A DNA stretch of 33,425 nucleotides from Gemmatimonadales bacterium (GCA_013140635.1 JABFSM010000011.1:1-33425), one strand, 5' to 3'. Positions 1-9,188 are shown, counted from the stretch's first letter. Numbers and translations are program-made. The notes: generated by a model from the sequence alone, not told the origin.

Positions 1-1785
1 GCCTTCCTCCACCTGACCGGCTACGACCTCTCCATCGAAGAGATCAAGCGCTTCCGCCAATGGGGCTCTTTGACCCCCGGCCACCCGGAGCGCGGCCATA
101 CCCCCGGCGTCGAAACCACCACCGGGCCGCTCGGCCAAGGCGTCGGCAACGCGGTCGGGATGGCCATCGCGGAGCGGCTCCTCGCCGCTCGCTTCAACGG
201 CCACGGCGAAACGATCGTCGATCACCGTACCTGGGCCTTCTGCAGCGACGGCGACCTTATGGAAGGAGTCGCCAGCGAGGCCTGTTCCCTTGCTGGCCAC
301 CTCGGCCTCGGCAAGCTGACGCTCATCTACGACGACAACCACATCACCATCGACGGCGACACCGCCCTCTCCTTCAGCGAAGAGGTGGCGCAACGGTTCC
401 TGGGCTACGGATGGCGCGTTCTCAAGGTCGCCGACGGCAACGACCTCGAGGCGATCGACCAAGCCCTTGCCCAGGCCGCCGGCGAATACGATCGCCCGAC
501 GCTCATCGTCCTCCGCACTATCATCGGCTACCCCGCCCCGACCCGGCAGAACACCGCCAAGGCCCACGGCGAGGCGCTCGGCAAGGACGAAATCCGGAAG
601 ACGAAGGAAATCCTCGGCTGGCCGGTGGATGAGCCGTTCTTCGTTCCGGTCGAGGTCGCGGAGGAGAAGCTCCGTATCAGAGCGCGTGGACAGGAACTTC
701 GAGAGCGGTGGGAACATCGGCTTGGGCGGCTGGAGATCGCGTCGCGTTCGCTCGCGATGACGTTCAAAGACACCATAGCTGGCAAGCTCGATCTTCCCTG
801 GGACGGAGTCCTCCCCACCTTCCCAGCCGGCAGCGCCCTCGCCACCCGGCAGGCTTCCGCGGCCACGCTCCAGTCCCTCGTCGAGGCGGTACCTGCGCTG
901 GCCGGCGGCTCGGCCGACCTTGCCGGGAGCACCGGCACCAACGTCAAAGGACTCGACACGTTCAGCGCCGAGCGGCCGGGGCGCAACCTGGCCTGGGGAA
1001 TCCGAGAGCACGGAATGGCGGCGGCGATGAACGGTATGGCGCTCCACGGAGGGGTGCGCCCGTACGGGAGCACCTTCCTGGTCTTTGCCGATTACATGAA
1101 ACCGTCGATTCGGCTCGCGGCGCTCATGGGGCTCCCGGTGATCTACATCTTCACCCACGACTCTATCGGCGTCGGAGAAGACGGTCCGACTCATCAGCCG
1201 ATCGAACAGCTGGCCATGTTGCGCGGCATCCCGAACATGGCCGTGATCCGCCCCGGAGACGCCGCCGAAACCGCCGAAGCGTGGCGCGCAGCGCTCGAGC
1301 GGAAGGACGGCCCGACCGCGCTCATTCTGACCCGGCAGAAGCTCCCGGTGCTCGACCGATCCGGCCTCGGCGCAGCAGCGGGAACGGCACGCGGCGCGTA
1401 CGTTCTCTACGAGCCGAAGGGCGCGCCCGAGGCCATCGCCATCGGTACCGGTTCCGAATTGAACGTGGCGCTCACCGCCGCCCTCCGGCTCGAGGGTGAG
1501 GGTATCCGCGTCCGCGTCGTCTCCATGACCTCTTGGGAGCATTTCCGTCGGCAGCCCCAATCGTACCGAGACGAAGTGCTTCCTCCGGCTATCCGGGCCC
1601 GCGTATCGATCGAGGCGGGCGCCCGTTTCGGCTGGCTCGAGTGGGTGACCGACGCCGGTGTATCGATCGGACTTGACCACTTCGGCGCCTCCGCCCCCGG
1701 CGAGCGCCTCTTCCAGGAATTCGGCTTCACCCCCGACGCCGTCGCGCAGGCGGTCCGCCGGGTCATTGGGAGAACCACACGGTGA
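1..1785 (+). CDS. tkt: Transketolase, 5'-truncated by window edge
   Basis: Thiamine-diphosphate enzyme of the non-oxidative pentose phosphate pathway that moves two-carbon ketol units between sugar phosphates in the cytoplasm. The reading frame is open from base 1 ([18 protein letters not shown]), so the ORF-track start at 70 is an internal TTG and roughly the first 60-70 residues of a usual 660-residue protein lie outside. Visible family blocks are [20 protein letters not shown], the TPP/Mg motif [13 protein letters not shown] followed by [11 protein letters not shown], the pyrimidine-domain [26 protein letters not shown], and the conserved [20 protein letters not shown]. The C-terminal domain is complete. 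The stop overlaps the next gene's GTG (GTGA), so it is translationally coupled to transaldolase, the partner enzyme of the same pathway. Identification is very secure; only the start is missing. Confidence 0.97.
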   Translation, partial: AFLHLTGYDLSIEEIKRFRQWGSLTPGHPERGHTPGVETTTGPLGQGVGNAVGMAIAERLLAARFNGHGETIVDHRTWAFCSDGDLMEGVASEACSLAGHLGLGKLTLIYDDNHITIDGDTALSFSEEVAQRFLGYGWRVLKVADGNDLEAIDQALAQAAGEYDRPTLIVLRTIIGYPAPTRQNTAKAHGEALGKDEIRKTKEILGWPVDEPFFVPVEVAEEKLRIRARGQELRERWEHRLGRLEIASRSLAMTFKDTIAGKLDLPWDGVLPTFPAGSALATRQASAATLQSLVEAVPALAGGSADLAGSTGTNVKGLDTFSAERPGRNLAWGIREHGMAAAMNGMALHGGVRPYGSTFLVFADYMKPSIRLAALMGLPVIYIFTHDSIGVGEDGPTHQPIEQLAMLRGIPNMAVIRPGDAAETAEAWRAALERKDGPTALILTRQKLPVLDRSGLGAAAGTARGAYVLYEPKGAPEAIAIGTGSELNVALTAALRLEGEGIRVRVVSMTSWEHFRRQPQSYRDEVLPPAIRARVSIEAGARFGWLEWVTDAGVSIGLDHFGASAPGERLFQEFGFTPDAVAQAVRRVIGRTTR

Positions 1786-2888
1786 CCAACCCACTCGTTC
1801 GGCTTGGCCAGCTTGGCCAGAGCCCCTGGTACGATTTCATCACCCGCGAGCTGATCGCCTCCGGAAAACTCGCCCGGCTCATTTCGGCCGACGGCCTTCG
1901 GGGAATGACGTCCAACCCGACGATCTTCGAGAAGGCGATCGCCGGAAGCGCCGACTACGACGACGATATCCGGGAGGCGGCGGCCCGGGGTAAGAACTCC
2001 GCCGAAATCTTCGAGATTCTCGCGGTGGCCGACGTACGGGCGGCTTGCGGCGCTTTCCATACCGTCTACCGCGCCACCGATGGCGTCGACGGGCTGGTCT
2101 CGCTGGAGGTGAGCCCCGAGCTCGCGAACGACACGGCCGGCACCGTCGCCGAAGCCAAGCGGCTCTGGGCCGCGGTGGGGAAGCCGAACGCGATGATCAA
2201 GATTCCCGCTACGCCGGCGGGTCTCCCGGCCATCACCGACACCCTCGCGGCCGGGATCAGCGTCAACGTCACCCTGCTCTTTTCGGTCGAACGCTATCAG
2301 CAGGTGATCGAGGCCTTCCTGGCCGGGCTCGAGCGGCGCACCGCGAGGGGCCTTCCCGTCGACCGCATCCGGTCGGTCGCCTCCTTCTTCGTGAGCCGGG
2401 TCGACGGCCGAATCGACCCGATGCTCGACCGGATCGGCGATCCGAAGGGGCTGCGCGGCACGATCGCCATCGCGAATGCCGCGGATGCGTACGACAAGTT
2501 CCTCCGCTCCCTCGAAACCGATCGCTGGGCGGCGCTGGCCTCGGAGGGCGCCCTCCCGCAACGGCCGCTCTGGGCGTCGACGAGCACCAAGGATCCCAAG
2601 TACCCGGATACCTATTATGTCGAGGCGCTGATCGGGCCCGATACGGTGAACACCCTTCCCCCCGACACCTTCGAGGCGTACCGCGACCATGGCACGCCCG
2701 AGCCCCGAATCGCCGCGGCGATGGCCACCGCCTGCGAACGGCTCGAGGCACTGGCGAGCGTGGGGATCGACCTCGCGGAGGTCACCCGCTTTCTGGAGGA
2801 AGACGGCGTGAAGAAGTTCGCCGCCTCCTATCGGGATCTCCTCGCCGGCATCGACGCGAAATCCACCTTGCTCACCTCCACACGTTAG
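1782..2888 (+). CDS. tal: Transaldolase
   Basis: Transfers a dihydroxyacetone unit between sedoheptulose-7-phosphate and glyceraldehyde-3-phosphate through a Schiff base. The 368-residue length fits the longer actinobacterial/cyanobacterial-type transaldolases rather than the short 220-residue form. Near the N-terminus is [13 protein letters not shown], the conserved phosphate/active-site strand. The motif [12 protein letters not shown] holds the catalytic Schiff-base lysine (K at about residue 140), followed by [14 protein letters not shown]. The start is GTG at 1782, inside the transketolase stop (4-nt overlap), with the natural N-terminus [18 protein letters not shown]. Co-location with tkt and the tight coupling support the assignment. 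Confidence 0.96.
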   Translation: MTNPLVRLGQLGQSPWYDFITRELIASGKLARLISADGLRGMTSNPTIFEKAIAGSADYDDDIREAAARGKNSAEIFEILAVADVRAACGAFHTVYRATDGVDGLVSLEVSPELANDTAGTVAEAKRLWAAVGKPNAMIKIPATPAGLPAITDTLAAGISVNVTLLFSVERYQQVIEAFLAGLERRTARGLPVDRIRSVASFFVSRVDGRIDPMLDRIGDPKGLRGTIAIANAADAYDKFLRSLETDRWAALASEGALPQRPLWASTSTKDPKYPDTYYVEALIGPDTVNTLPPDTFEAYRDHGTPEPRIAAAMATACERLEALASVGIDLAEVTRFLEEDGVKKFAASYRDLLAGIDAKSTLLTSTR

Positions 2889-2894
2889 GTACGC

Positions 2895-4133
2895 ATGCTC
2901 GGCGCACTCAAGAAGCTCAGCCTGACGCATTGGATCATCATCGCCACCATCGCCGGCGTGGTGGTCGGGTACCTCGACCACGACGTCTGGCTCGATTCCT
3001 CGATCGGCGCCTCGGTCAAGCCGCTCTCGAACATCTTCATCCGGATGATCAAGAGCATCGTGGTACCGCTCATCTTCGGCAGCTTGGTCATCGGCATCGC
3101 GGGGCACGGCGACGATCTGAAGCGGGTCGGGCGGCTCGCCTTCCGCTCGATCGTCTACTTCGAGATCGTGACGACCGTGGCGCTCTTCGTGGGACTCGCC
3201 GCGGTCAACCTCGCCCGCCCCGGCGACGGCGTCTCGCTCGCGGTGCAGAGCACCGCCGATGCGCAGGCCTTTGCCGGCACCCCGATTACCCTGTCGGGCG
3301 TCTTGGAGCACACCGTTCCGGCGAGCTTCTTCGACGCCGCCTCCAAGAACGAGGTGCTGCAGGTGGTCTTCTTCTCGATTCTCTTCGCGGCGGCGCTCAC
3401 CCAAGTACCCTCGGGGCGGGGCAAAGACGCAATGCTGGGCTTCAGCGAAGGCCTCTCCGAGGTGATGTTCAAGTTCACCAACATCGTGATGAAGTTCGCG
3501 CCGTTCGGCATTTTCGGCGCCGTCGCCGCCACCATCGGGCAGAACGGCCTTGGCGTCATCGCCGCCCTCGGCAAGCTGGTGCTGACGCTCTACGTCGCGC
3601 TCGTCGTCTTCGTCGTCATCGCCCTCGTGCCGGTAGCGCTGATCGCGCGCATTCCGATCAAGAAGTTCTGGCAATGGGTCAAGGAACCGTGGCTCATCGC
3701 CTTCACGACGGCGAGCTCGGAGGCGGCGCTGCCGCTCGCGATGGAGAACATGGAGAAGTTCGGGGTGCCGCGGCGCATCGTGTCCTTCGTGATGCCGACC
3801 GGGTACTCGTTCAACCTCGACGGCTCGACCCTCTATCTCGCCATTGCATCGATCTTCGTGGCCCAGGCGGCCGGCATCGAACTCGGTCTCGGCCAGCAGT
3901 TGATCATGATGTTGACGCTGATGCTCACGAGCAAAGGGGTCGCGGCGGTGCCGCGCGCATCGCTGGTGATTCTCTCGGGGACGTTGGTGACGTTTGGACT
4001 GCCGCTGGAGGGTATTGCAGTTATTCTCGCGGTGGACGCCTTCATGGACATGGCGCGAACGTCGGTCAACCTGCTGGGGAATTGCCTGGCGTCGGCGGTG
4101 ATGGCGCGTTGGGAGGGGGAATTGGCGGCGTAG
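2895..4133 (+). CDS. Dicarboxylate/amino acid:cation symporter (DAACS family)
   Basis: Inner-membrane secondary transporter, probably taking up glutamate/aspartate or C4-dicarboxylates with H+ or Na+. It has 412 residues and about eight hydrophobic segments, the first at WIIIATIAGVVVGYL. The two re-entrant-loop signatures are recognisable: TASSEAALPLAMENME (family consensus is a serine-rich SSSSxATLP type) and MPTGYSFNLDGSTLYLAIAS, which matches the substrate/cation-binding GYSFNLDGT region. The late helix motif DAFMDMARTSVNLLGNCLA matches the substrate-binding D-x-x-R-T-x-x-N region. The gene starts 6 nt after tal with only a weak SD (AGGT), so it is likely cotranscribed with tkt-tal. Its last 68 nt overlap the convergent gene on the other strand. 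The exact substrate cannot be told from sequence. Confidence 0.93.
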   Translation: MLGALKKLSLTHWIIIATIAGVVVGYLDHDVWLDSSIGASVKPLSNIFIRMIKSIVVPLIFGSLVIGIAGHGDDLKRVGRLAFRSIVYFEIVTTVALFVGLAAVNLARPGDGVSLAVQSTADAQAFAGTPITLSGVLEHTVPASFFDAASKNEVLQVVFFSILFAAALTQVPSGRGKDAMLGFSEGLSEVMFKFTNIVMKFAPFGIFGAVAATIGQNGLGVIAALGKLVLTLYVALVVFVVIALVPVALIARIPIKKFWQWVKEPWLIAFTTASSEAALPLAMENMEKFGVPRRIVSFVMPTGYSFNLDGSTLYLAIASIFVAQAAGIELGLGQQLIMMLTLMLTSKGVAAVPRASLVILSGTLVTFGLPLEGIAVILAVDAFMDMARTSVNLLGNCLASAVMARWEGELAA

Positions 4134-4905
4134 TCTTGACGACCTCGGGCTTCTTGTCTCTCGGGCTCGCCGCCGGAGGAACCCGGCTCCAGAGGGCGAT
4201 CGCGCCGCACGCCGAGTGGCGGGCAAACTCCGCCGGGATCTGGGAGAGACCGGCGTAGACTTCGATTCCCTCGAGCTCCTCCGGCCGCACCTGCCACAGG
4301 ATGTTCACGTCGACCTGGACCCCGTCCACCCAGTACGACGGAGAGCAGTTGGCCCCCGACCGGCCCATGATCACGCGGCACCTGCCGCCTCGGCAACCGA
4401 TCTGGACTCCGGGCACCATGCGTAGCAAGTCGGCGGTGCTTCCCGCATTACGCCTTACGATCTGGTCCCGCGTAAAATAGTGGCCTCCGCCTGACGCCAA
4501 CCGCCGCTCGAACCCAGCGGGGAGCTTCGGCGTTTCCCGCACCGCGAGATCCGGCAGTTTGAAGGGATCCGCGTCGGTTTCGAAGTCCACTTCCAGTATT
4601 TCGGCGGGCTTGATCGTGATTGAAGTACTCAGCGTCGAATACCCAATGGCCGTTGCCTGAATGACGTACTTCCCCGGCACGATTCCAGCGATCGAGAATT
4701 CACCCCGCGCATTCGTCACACTGCTGAAAAGAGTCCCGACGAGCGTCACCCGCGCCCCTTCGAGGGCGGGGCCCTTCTCGGAGACCTTGACCGAACCGGT
4801 AATCGAGGCAAGCTCCTGCGCCCCCCCCACGACGGACCCGCCGAAGGAGAACGCGGCGACCACAAGGGTCAGCCTGGCGACGATTTGTGTTGTTCGAAGG
4901 GACAT
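4066..4905 (-). CDS. Secreted CarboxypepD_reg + TonB-receptor plug protein lacking a barrel
   Basis: The 279-residue protein begins with a signal peptide (MSLRTTQIVARLTLVVAAFS... cleaved near GGAQ). Residues about 33-115 read as a carboxypeptidase-regulatory/CarboxypepD_reg-like beta domain (ITGSVKVSEKGPALEGARV, TNARGEFSIAGIVPGKYVI). Residues about 140-240 resemble the plug domain of TonB-dependent receptors (FTRDQIVRRNAGSTADLLR, VPGVQI, YWVDGVQVD, EELEGIEVYAGLSQIPAEF). It then stops, after a proline-rich tail, without the 22-strand barrel of true receptors. Four cysteines in the plug-like part (GCRGGRC, ANCS, SACG) could form disulfides. The ATG at 4905 is preceded by GGGGGTGAG. It lies 25 nt downstream of tRNA-Cys on the same strand. 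The 3' end overlaps the convergent symporter by 68 nt. Function is unknown; a periplasmic or outer-membrane-associated role is inferred. Confidence 0.85.
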   Translation of the reverse strand: MSLRTTQIVARLTLVVAAFSFGGSVVGGAQELASITGSVKVSEKGPALEGARVTLVGTLFSSVTNARGEFSIAGIVPGKYVIQATAIGYSTLSTSITIKPAEILEVDFETDADPFKLPDLAVRETPKLPAGFERRLASGGGHYFTRDQIVRRNAGSTADLLRMVPGVQIGCRGGRCRVIMGRSGANCSPSYWVDGVQVDVNILWQVRPEELEGIEVYAGLSQIPAEFARHSACGAIALWSRVPPAASPRDKKPEVVKTTPPIPPPNAPSPPTPGNSPAG

Positions 4906-4930
4906 CTTCTCACCCCCGGAACGGGACGAG

Positions 4931-5002
<72 letters not shown>

Positions 5003-5103
5003 AGTGGCCATAAGGTGCCACCGGACAACGCGATCTTCAAGGGAACGGCGCCCCCGTCCGATTGGCACCGTACGATCCCAGAATTGGGATGGTTTCCTTC
5101 TTA

Positions 5104-5253
5104 CAATCTGATGATAATGTATATAATATATCTATTTTATTATTGTTTATAGCTCAATTTAGCGTAAAGATATAGTATAATATATCTAATGCAATTTGTG
5201 TGTACAACCTGTTATAGTATACTTTATAGTAGCCATGCTATATTATCACCACT
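5104..5253. promoter_or_regulatory. AT-rich promoter/operator island upstream of hipBA
   Basis: About 150 bp of very AT-rich DNA (runs such as ATGTATATAATATATC) in an otherwise strongly GC-rich window, ending exactly at the hipB start. It contains TATAG four times (5148, 5171, 5213, 5225). One dyad is GATATA-N6-TATATC (5169-5186). A second is TATAG-N8-CTATA (5225-5242), with the same 5-8-5 geometry as the known E. coli HipB operator (TATCC-N8-GGATA). A -10-like TATATTAT (5239-5246) sits 7-9 nt before the ATG. It probably carries the hipBA promoter and HipB autoregulatory operators; the operator role is inferred. The left part may also supply an upstream element for tRNA-Cys transcription. Confidence 0.6.
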
Positions 5254-5559
5254 ATGATATACTTTACATCAGATCATGAAGTAAGCAAGGAGATCGGAGC
5301 CCGGCTCCGCCAGTATCGTCTCCAGCGAAATCTCCTCGTCGAAGATGTCGCCAGGGACGCAGGCCTCCACCGTAACACCGTCCTAGGCGCGGAGCGGGGG
5401 GCAAACCCCGGGCTCACGACGATTGTCCGGATTCTCCGGGTGCTCGGCCGACTCGATGCCCTCGACGCGTTTCTCCCTCCACCCGTGACCTCGCCGCTCC
5501 AACTGCTCGAGCACCGCGGAAAGCCCCGTCAGCGAGCCGGGCGCCCCCGCCGTGGCTGA
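5254..5559 (+). CDS. hipB: HipB-type XRE-family antitoxin/repressor
   Basis: Small 101-residue DNA-binding protein. Residues about 10-70 form a Cro/C1-type helix-turn-helix (EIGARLRQYRLQRNLLVEDV, followed by DAGLHRNTVLGAERG and TTIVRILRVLGRLDALDAF). The C-terminal tail is short and basic (GKPRQRAGRPRRG). It precedes and overlaps hipA by 8 nt, the standard antitoxin-toxin order. In known HipBA systems this partner binds and neutralises the HipA kinase and represses the operon. The ATG at 5254 has no visible Shine-Dalgarno sequence, only an AT-rich -10-like box, so the mRNA may be leaderless. The AT-rich upstream region with TATAG dyads is the expected operator. HTH assignment is secure; antitoxin function is inferred from context. 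Confidence 0.88.
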   Translation: MIYFTSDHEVSKEIGARLRQYRLQRNLLVEDVARDAGLHRNTVLGAERGANPGLTTIVRILRVLGRLDALDAFLPPPVTSPLQLLEHRGKPRQRAGRPRRG

Positions 5560-6856
5560 TCCTGTTGCGGCAGAGGTCCGGCTCTGGGACCGGCGGGTGG
5601 GCGCAGTGGCGGAGGAGTCGAGCGGCCGAATCGCCTTCGAGTACGATCCCGCATTTGCCAGGGGAGGGCTCGAAATCTCGCCCCTGCATCTGCCCCTCTC
5701 CCTCAAGGGTCCGGTCACCTTTCCCGAGCTCGCCCGCATTCCTTCGTTTGACGGACTACCGGGCCTTCTGGCCGACGCCCTGCCAGACCGGTTCGGGAAC
5801 GCCCTCATCGCGCGCTACTTTGCGCTCAAGGGCCAACCGGCGGCGGCCCTGAGCCCGGTCCAAAAGCTCCTCTACATGGGCACCCGAAGTATGGGGGCGC
5901 TTGAGTTTCGCCCCGCCCTCCGCGTCGCGGCCACGCCGTCCGAGCGAGAGCCGCTCGAAATCGCCGAGCTGGTGGCCGACGCTCGGCGCGTGGTCGAAGG
6001 CAGACCCGAGGTCATCGTCCCCGAGATCATGCGGATCGGCGCCTCGGCGGGAGGGGCGCGGCCCAAGGCGATCATTCTCTGGAACCGGGCGACCGACGAG
6101 GTGCGGTCGGGATTCGCGAAGCCACATCCCGGCGACGAGCACTGGATGATCAAATTCGACGGCGTAGGTGAACTCGATGCCCCCGACCCGAAGCCAACGC
6201 CCTACAACCGGATCGAGTATGCCTACTCCCAAATGGCGCGCGAGGCGGGACTCGACGTCCCCGAAACGCGACTGCTCCAGGAGCGGCGGCTTGGCCATTT
6301 CATGACAAAGCGGTTCGACCGGGAGGGGGAGGGAAAGATCCACCTGCATTCCCTCGGGGGAATGCACCACGTCGACTACGACCAGCCGGGACGCTTCTCC
6401 TACGAGCAATACCTCCGCACCGCCCTGGGGCTCGGGCTTGGGTACCCCGCGCTGGAGGAGGCCTTCCGCCGCGCCGCCTTCAACCTCGCCGCGGTGAACC
6501 AGGACGACCATGTCAAGAACTTCTCGTTTCTGATGGACGAACACGGCGCCTGGCGGCTCTCCCCGGCCTACGATCTGACCTTCTCGAAGGGAGCGGGCTA
6601 CACGCGGCGGCACCAAATGACACTAGGCGGCAAGACGGAGGGATTCGTCCGGGACGACCTGCTGGCGCTGGGCGGCGCCTTCGGGCTCAGGAAGGACGGC
6701 GCCGATATCGTCGACCGGGTCGTCGCTGCACTGGGAAGCTGGGAGCGCTACGCGCGCGAGGCTGGGGTGCCCGACGATCGCGCGCGGGCCATTGCCGCCG
6801 AGTTTCGGGGCCCCGTTCTGTCTCGGGACCGGCGGCCGGTTCCTCCGGTCACTTGA
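5552..6856 (+). CDS. hipA: HipA-family serine/threonine kinase toxin
   Basis: Full-length 434-residue HipA-like protein. The N-terminal subdomain (about 1-105) contains the family block PSFDGLPGLLADALPDRFGN. The P-loop-like segment GASAGGARPKAII lies near residue 168. The nucleotide-binding strand reads HWMIKFDGV. The catalytic loop is NQDDHVKNFSFLM (catalytic Asp and metal-binding Asn), and the metal motif is LSPAYDLTFS. In characterised members the kinase phosphorylates a translation factor such as glutamyl-tRNA synthetase and induces dormancy. The GTG start at 5552 overlaps hipB by 8 nt. All key residues are present, so it looks active. Its 3' end overlaps the convergent 148-aa gene by 8 nt. 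The actual target cannot be told from sequence. Confidence 0.93.
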   Translation: MADPVAAEVRLWDRRVGAVAEESSGRIAFEYDPAFARGGLEISPLHLPLSLKGPVTFPELARIPSFDGLPGLLADALPDRFGNALIARYFALKGQPAAALSPVQKLLYMGTRSMGALEFRPALRVAATPSEREPLEIAELVADARRVVEGRPEVIVPEIMRIGASAGGARPKAIILWNRATDEVRSGFAKPHPGDEHWMIKFDGVGELDAPDPKPTPYNRIEYAYSQMAREAGLDVPETRLLQERRLGHFMTKRFDREGEGKIHLHSLGGMHHVDYDQPGRFSYEQYLRTALGLGLGYPALEEAFRRAAFNLAAVNQDDHVKNFSFLMDEHGAWRLSPAYDLTFSKGAGYTRRHQMTLGGKTEGFVRDDLLALGGAFGLRKDGADIVDRVVAALGSWERYAREAGVPDDRARAIAAEFRGPVLSRDRRPVPPVT

Positions 6857-7295
6857 TGATGCGAACGCTGTCCACGAAATAGGGGGTCTCACCGAAGCAC
6901 CTGGACGGCACGCCCCGGTGTTCCCGGTAGTAGAGCACCGCGCGGCGGCCGAGGGCAATGCTCACCTGCCGCGCGGTGGCCTCGTTCCGCACCGTGAATT
7001 CCCACATCGTCGGCGCCACGCCGGGCACCGTCGTAAGCGCCATCTCGCCCTCCCACGTCTTGCAGATCCACCCCTTCCTCGAAAACTTCTGCACGAACCC
7101 GGCGCGCTCACCCTCGGAGTAGGTAACGCTGAGGGCCGAGCAGGTGTAGAACGCAAAGAGAAGGACCGGCGTCAGCAGGACGATAGTGAGGATCAGCTTC
7201 CAGCGATGCCACCACCGTTTCGGAGGGGGTGGCGGGGCCGGCGCGGCGGATTCGGGAGCCGGCGCGGACGATTCAGGAGGATCGGAGTCGCTCAT
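6849..7295 (-). CDS. Membrane-anchored conserved protein of unknown function
   Basis: I start this gene at ATG 7295 rather than the longer ORF start, giving 148 residues: MSDSDPPESSAPAP, then a Pro/Ala-rich cytoplasmic stretch, one transmembrane helix (LILTIVLLTPVLLFAFYTC) and a roughly 95-residue exported domain. The motif SEGERAGFVQKFSRKGW, followed by KTWEGEM, resembles small conserved bacterial proteins annotated only as hypothetical; I do not know a function. Upstream in-frame sequence reads as a shadow of the surface-antigen gene. It begins 17 nt after the stop of that gene, so it is likely its operon partner. It has no strong SD. The last 8 nt overlap hipA convergently. Confidence 0.75.
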   Translation of the reverse strand: MSDSDPPESSAPAPESAAPAPPPPPKRWWHRWKLILTIVLLTPVLLFAFYTCSALSVTYSEGERAGFVQKFSRKGWICKTWEGEMALTTVPGVAPTMWEFTVRNEATARQVSIALGRRAVLYYREHRGVPSRCFGETPYFVDSVRIIK

Positions 7296-7312
7296 GCGGG
7301 GAAAGCTACGGG

Positions 7313-8893
7313 CTATTGATCGAACCGTCCATTGAGCGAAAACGCAAAGCCCTTCGCCACGACGAAGGTCCACCCTGCTTCTTGCCACTCGTTCTCTTGG
7401 CGATAGACGAGATCGAGCCGGTTGGTTTCCACATTCCCGGTCCGGGTGAGCCCGATCCGCAGACCGATGCCGGCATCCCAGCCGGTGCGTCGCTTGGAAC
7501 CGTGATACCACGCACCGCCGTAGTCGACGAAACCGGCGATCCCGAGCGCGGTGAGCTTGAGGAAGTCGTCGAATGCGGTCCAGCGATACTCCGCGGTGGT
7601 GAAGAAGGCGCGGTCTCCGGTGAAGGCGTGCGCGTAGTACCCGCGCGGCCCGATGCCGAAGCCGAGGTCGAATTCGGCCCCGGGAAGCGCCCCCTCTTGC
7701 CATCCGGTGATGCCATGCAGCGCGACCAGGTGGCGCCGCCCAGGCTGGAGGAACGCGGTGGCGGCGACCTGCACCGAGCCCGAGTCGAGGCCGGCGCTCG
7801 TGAATCGTCCGGCGGCGCGGCCGAAGAGCTGCACGAATCCGGTGGGCCGGCCAAAGCCGGTGGTGACCGATACCGACGGGGCGATTCCATCCTCCCGGTA
7901 GCCGAACGCCTTCGGGGTTACGAACACCCCGAAGGAGATGACGGTGCTGACATCGATGTCTTGTTCCCGAGCATACCCTTCGAGCCCGCGGGAAACGAGA
8001 AAATGAGCCCAACGCACCTGGGCAAACCCACCGATGGCCCCGGAAGTGGTGCGGCCGATCGTGTCCGGGACGGCGTAATCAGCGAAGTCGTCACGGCGCA
8101 GCTGGGCGTTCACGCCGACTCGGACATACCCCGCGGGACCGGCGCGGAGCGCCCACCCATATGCGGCGTAGCCGAGGGCATACTTGCGCAGCAGCGAAGC
8201 GCCGGGCAGAGTGTCTCCCCCAAAGAACCGAAGCACCCGCTCATCTCGGAACTCGCCGTCAACTTGCCAACTCGAGCGCTGCGAAAGCGAAAAGAAGGGC
8301 CGGCTCAAGCGGAGGAAGCCGCGGGAGCCATCGCTACGATCCTCGTACACGGCCGTGGCCCCAATCCGGCCGGCAAAGAGCCGCGGCTGTTGGAAGCTGG
8401 TGCTGACGAGCGTCCGATCGGTGAGCTTGCGATACCGAACCGCCAGGTACGTGGCCGTGCCGAGGAGGTTGGATTCCTCGAGTTGAACGGTGTACTGGAT
8501 GGTCCGTCCGACGCTCGAAAAGCGGAAATCAGGTCGGGTGGTCCAGCCGTCGGCCGTGACGACGCGGACGACCAGGCCGCTGTCCGAGTGGACGGAGTCG
8601 AGAGCGACGCTCCGGAACACGCCGAGTCGGCGGAGATTGCGTCCGCTTTCGGCGATGGCCGCTGGATCGAATGGCATGCCGGGGCGGAAGAGGAGCTCGC
8701 GGCGCACCACACCGGTCCGGGTGGTGCGATGAAGGCTGTTCGCGAGGCGCGGAATGAAGGTGCCGGCTTCTTCGGGCGCAAAGATGTTGAATCGCCGGAT
8801 CTCGATACCCTTGATGACGGGCATGTCCTGCGCGGCGGCCGGAGACGGCAGAAGCGCGGCGACTAGAGCCGCCGCGAACCGAAGGGGGCGCAT
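7313..8893 (-). CDS. Outer-membrane surface antigen with POTRA-like domain (BamA/TamA/FhaC-like)
   Basis: The 526-residue protein has a signal peptide (MRPLRFAAALVAALLPSPAAAQ). A single POTRA-like region (about residues 25-115) includes IKGIEIRRFNIF, RELLFRPGMPFDPAAIAESG, NLRRLGVFRSV and SGLVVRVVTADGW, the typical 'R.L...g.f..v' pattern. A long beta-strand-rich region follows with alternating residues and aromatic ends (FRFSSVGRTIQYTVQLEESN, LLGTATYLAVRYR, SSWQVDGEFRDERVLRFFGG), as in 16-strand Omp85 barrels. True BamA has five POTRAs, so this is a short specialised Omp85-like protein, not the essential BamA. It sits between an 87-aa gene (23 nt upstream) and the anchored 148-aa gene (17 nt downstream). 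The cargo is unknown. Confidence 0.85.
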   Translation of the reverse strand: MRPLRFAAALVAALLPSPAAAQDMPVIKGIEIRRFNIFAPEEAGTFIPRLANSLHRTTRTGVVRRELLFRPGMPFDPAAIAESGRNLRRLGVFRSVALDSVHSDSGLVVRVVTADGWTTRPDFRFSSVGRTIQYTVQLEESNLLGTATYLAVRYRKLTDRTLVSTSFQQPRLFAGRIGATAVYEDRSDGSRGFLRLSRPFFSLSQRSSWQVDGEFRDERVLRFFGGDTLPGASLLRKYALGYAAYGWALRAGPAGYVRVGVNAQLRRDDFADYAVPDTIGRTTSGAIGGFAQVRWAHFLVSRGLEGYAREQDIDVSTVISFGVFVTPKAFGYREDGIAPSVSVTTGFGRPTGFVQLFGRAAGRFTSAGLDSGSVQVAATAFLQPGRRHLVALHGITGWQEGALPGAEFDLGFGIGPRGYYAHAFTGDRAFFTTAEYRWTAFDDFLKLTALGIAGFVDYGGAWYHGSKRRTGWDAGIGLRIGLTRTGNVETNRLDLVYRQENEWQEAGWTFVVAKGFAFSLNGRFDQ

Positions 8894-8916
8894 CGGAGTT
8901 CGGAGCGCCGGCGGGG

Positions 8917-9180
8917 TTAGGCGAGGCTTTCGAGCAGTTTCCAGAGCTCCACCGCGCTAAAATCATGGAACCGGCGGATCAGCTCCTGCTCGGATGGCTC
9001 GACGAAGATCCATCCCGTCGAGCGCTGGGCCTCGCTCGAAACGAAGTGCACCCGGCCACGGGCGGGCTGTTCTCCGGGTGCCGTCTCGAAATAGACCCGC
9101 CACAAAACTCCTCCGCGGGCCAAATCGCCGATATGGCGAGAGCCCGGGTGCTCCGGCAGTTCAAGCGGCGAGGAGGTCAT
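8917..9180 (-). CDS. Small protein of unknown function
   Basis: An 87-residue soluble protein, MTSSPLELPEHPGSRHIGDL..., with beta-rich content (GVLWRVYFETAP, RVHFVSSEAQRSTGWIFVEP) and an amphipathic C-terminal helix (EQELIRRFHDFSAVELWKLL). No signal peptide or recognised domain. It is kept as a real gene because it is 23 nt upstream of, and codirectional with, the surface antigen, has protein-like composition, and begins at an ATG just behind promoter-like boxes. Function is not recognised. Confidence 0.65.
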   Translation of the reverse strand: MTSSPLELPEHPGSRHIGDLARGGVLWRVYFETAPGEQPARGRVHFVSSEAQRSTGWIFVEPSEQELIRRFHDFSAVELWKLLESLA

Positions 9181-9188
9181 CCCAGTAA

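Noticed and set aside
1407-4226. 939-aa minus-strand ORF antisense to transketolase, transaldolase and symporter
   Set aside because: It lies opposite three certain genes, is Arg/Gly/Asp-rich and has no domain; a high-GC shadow frame.
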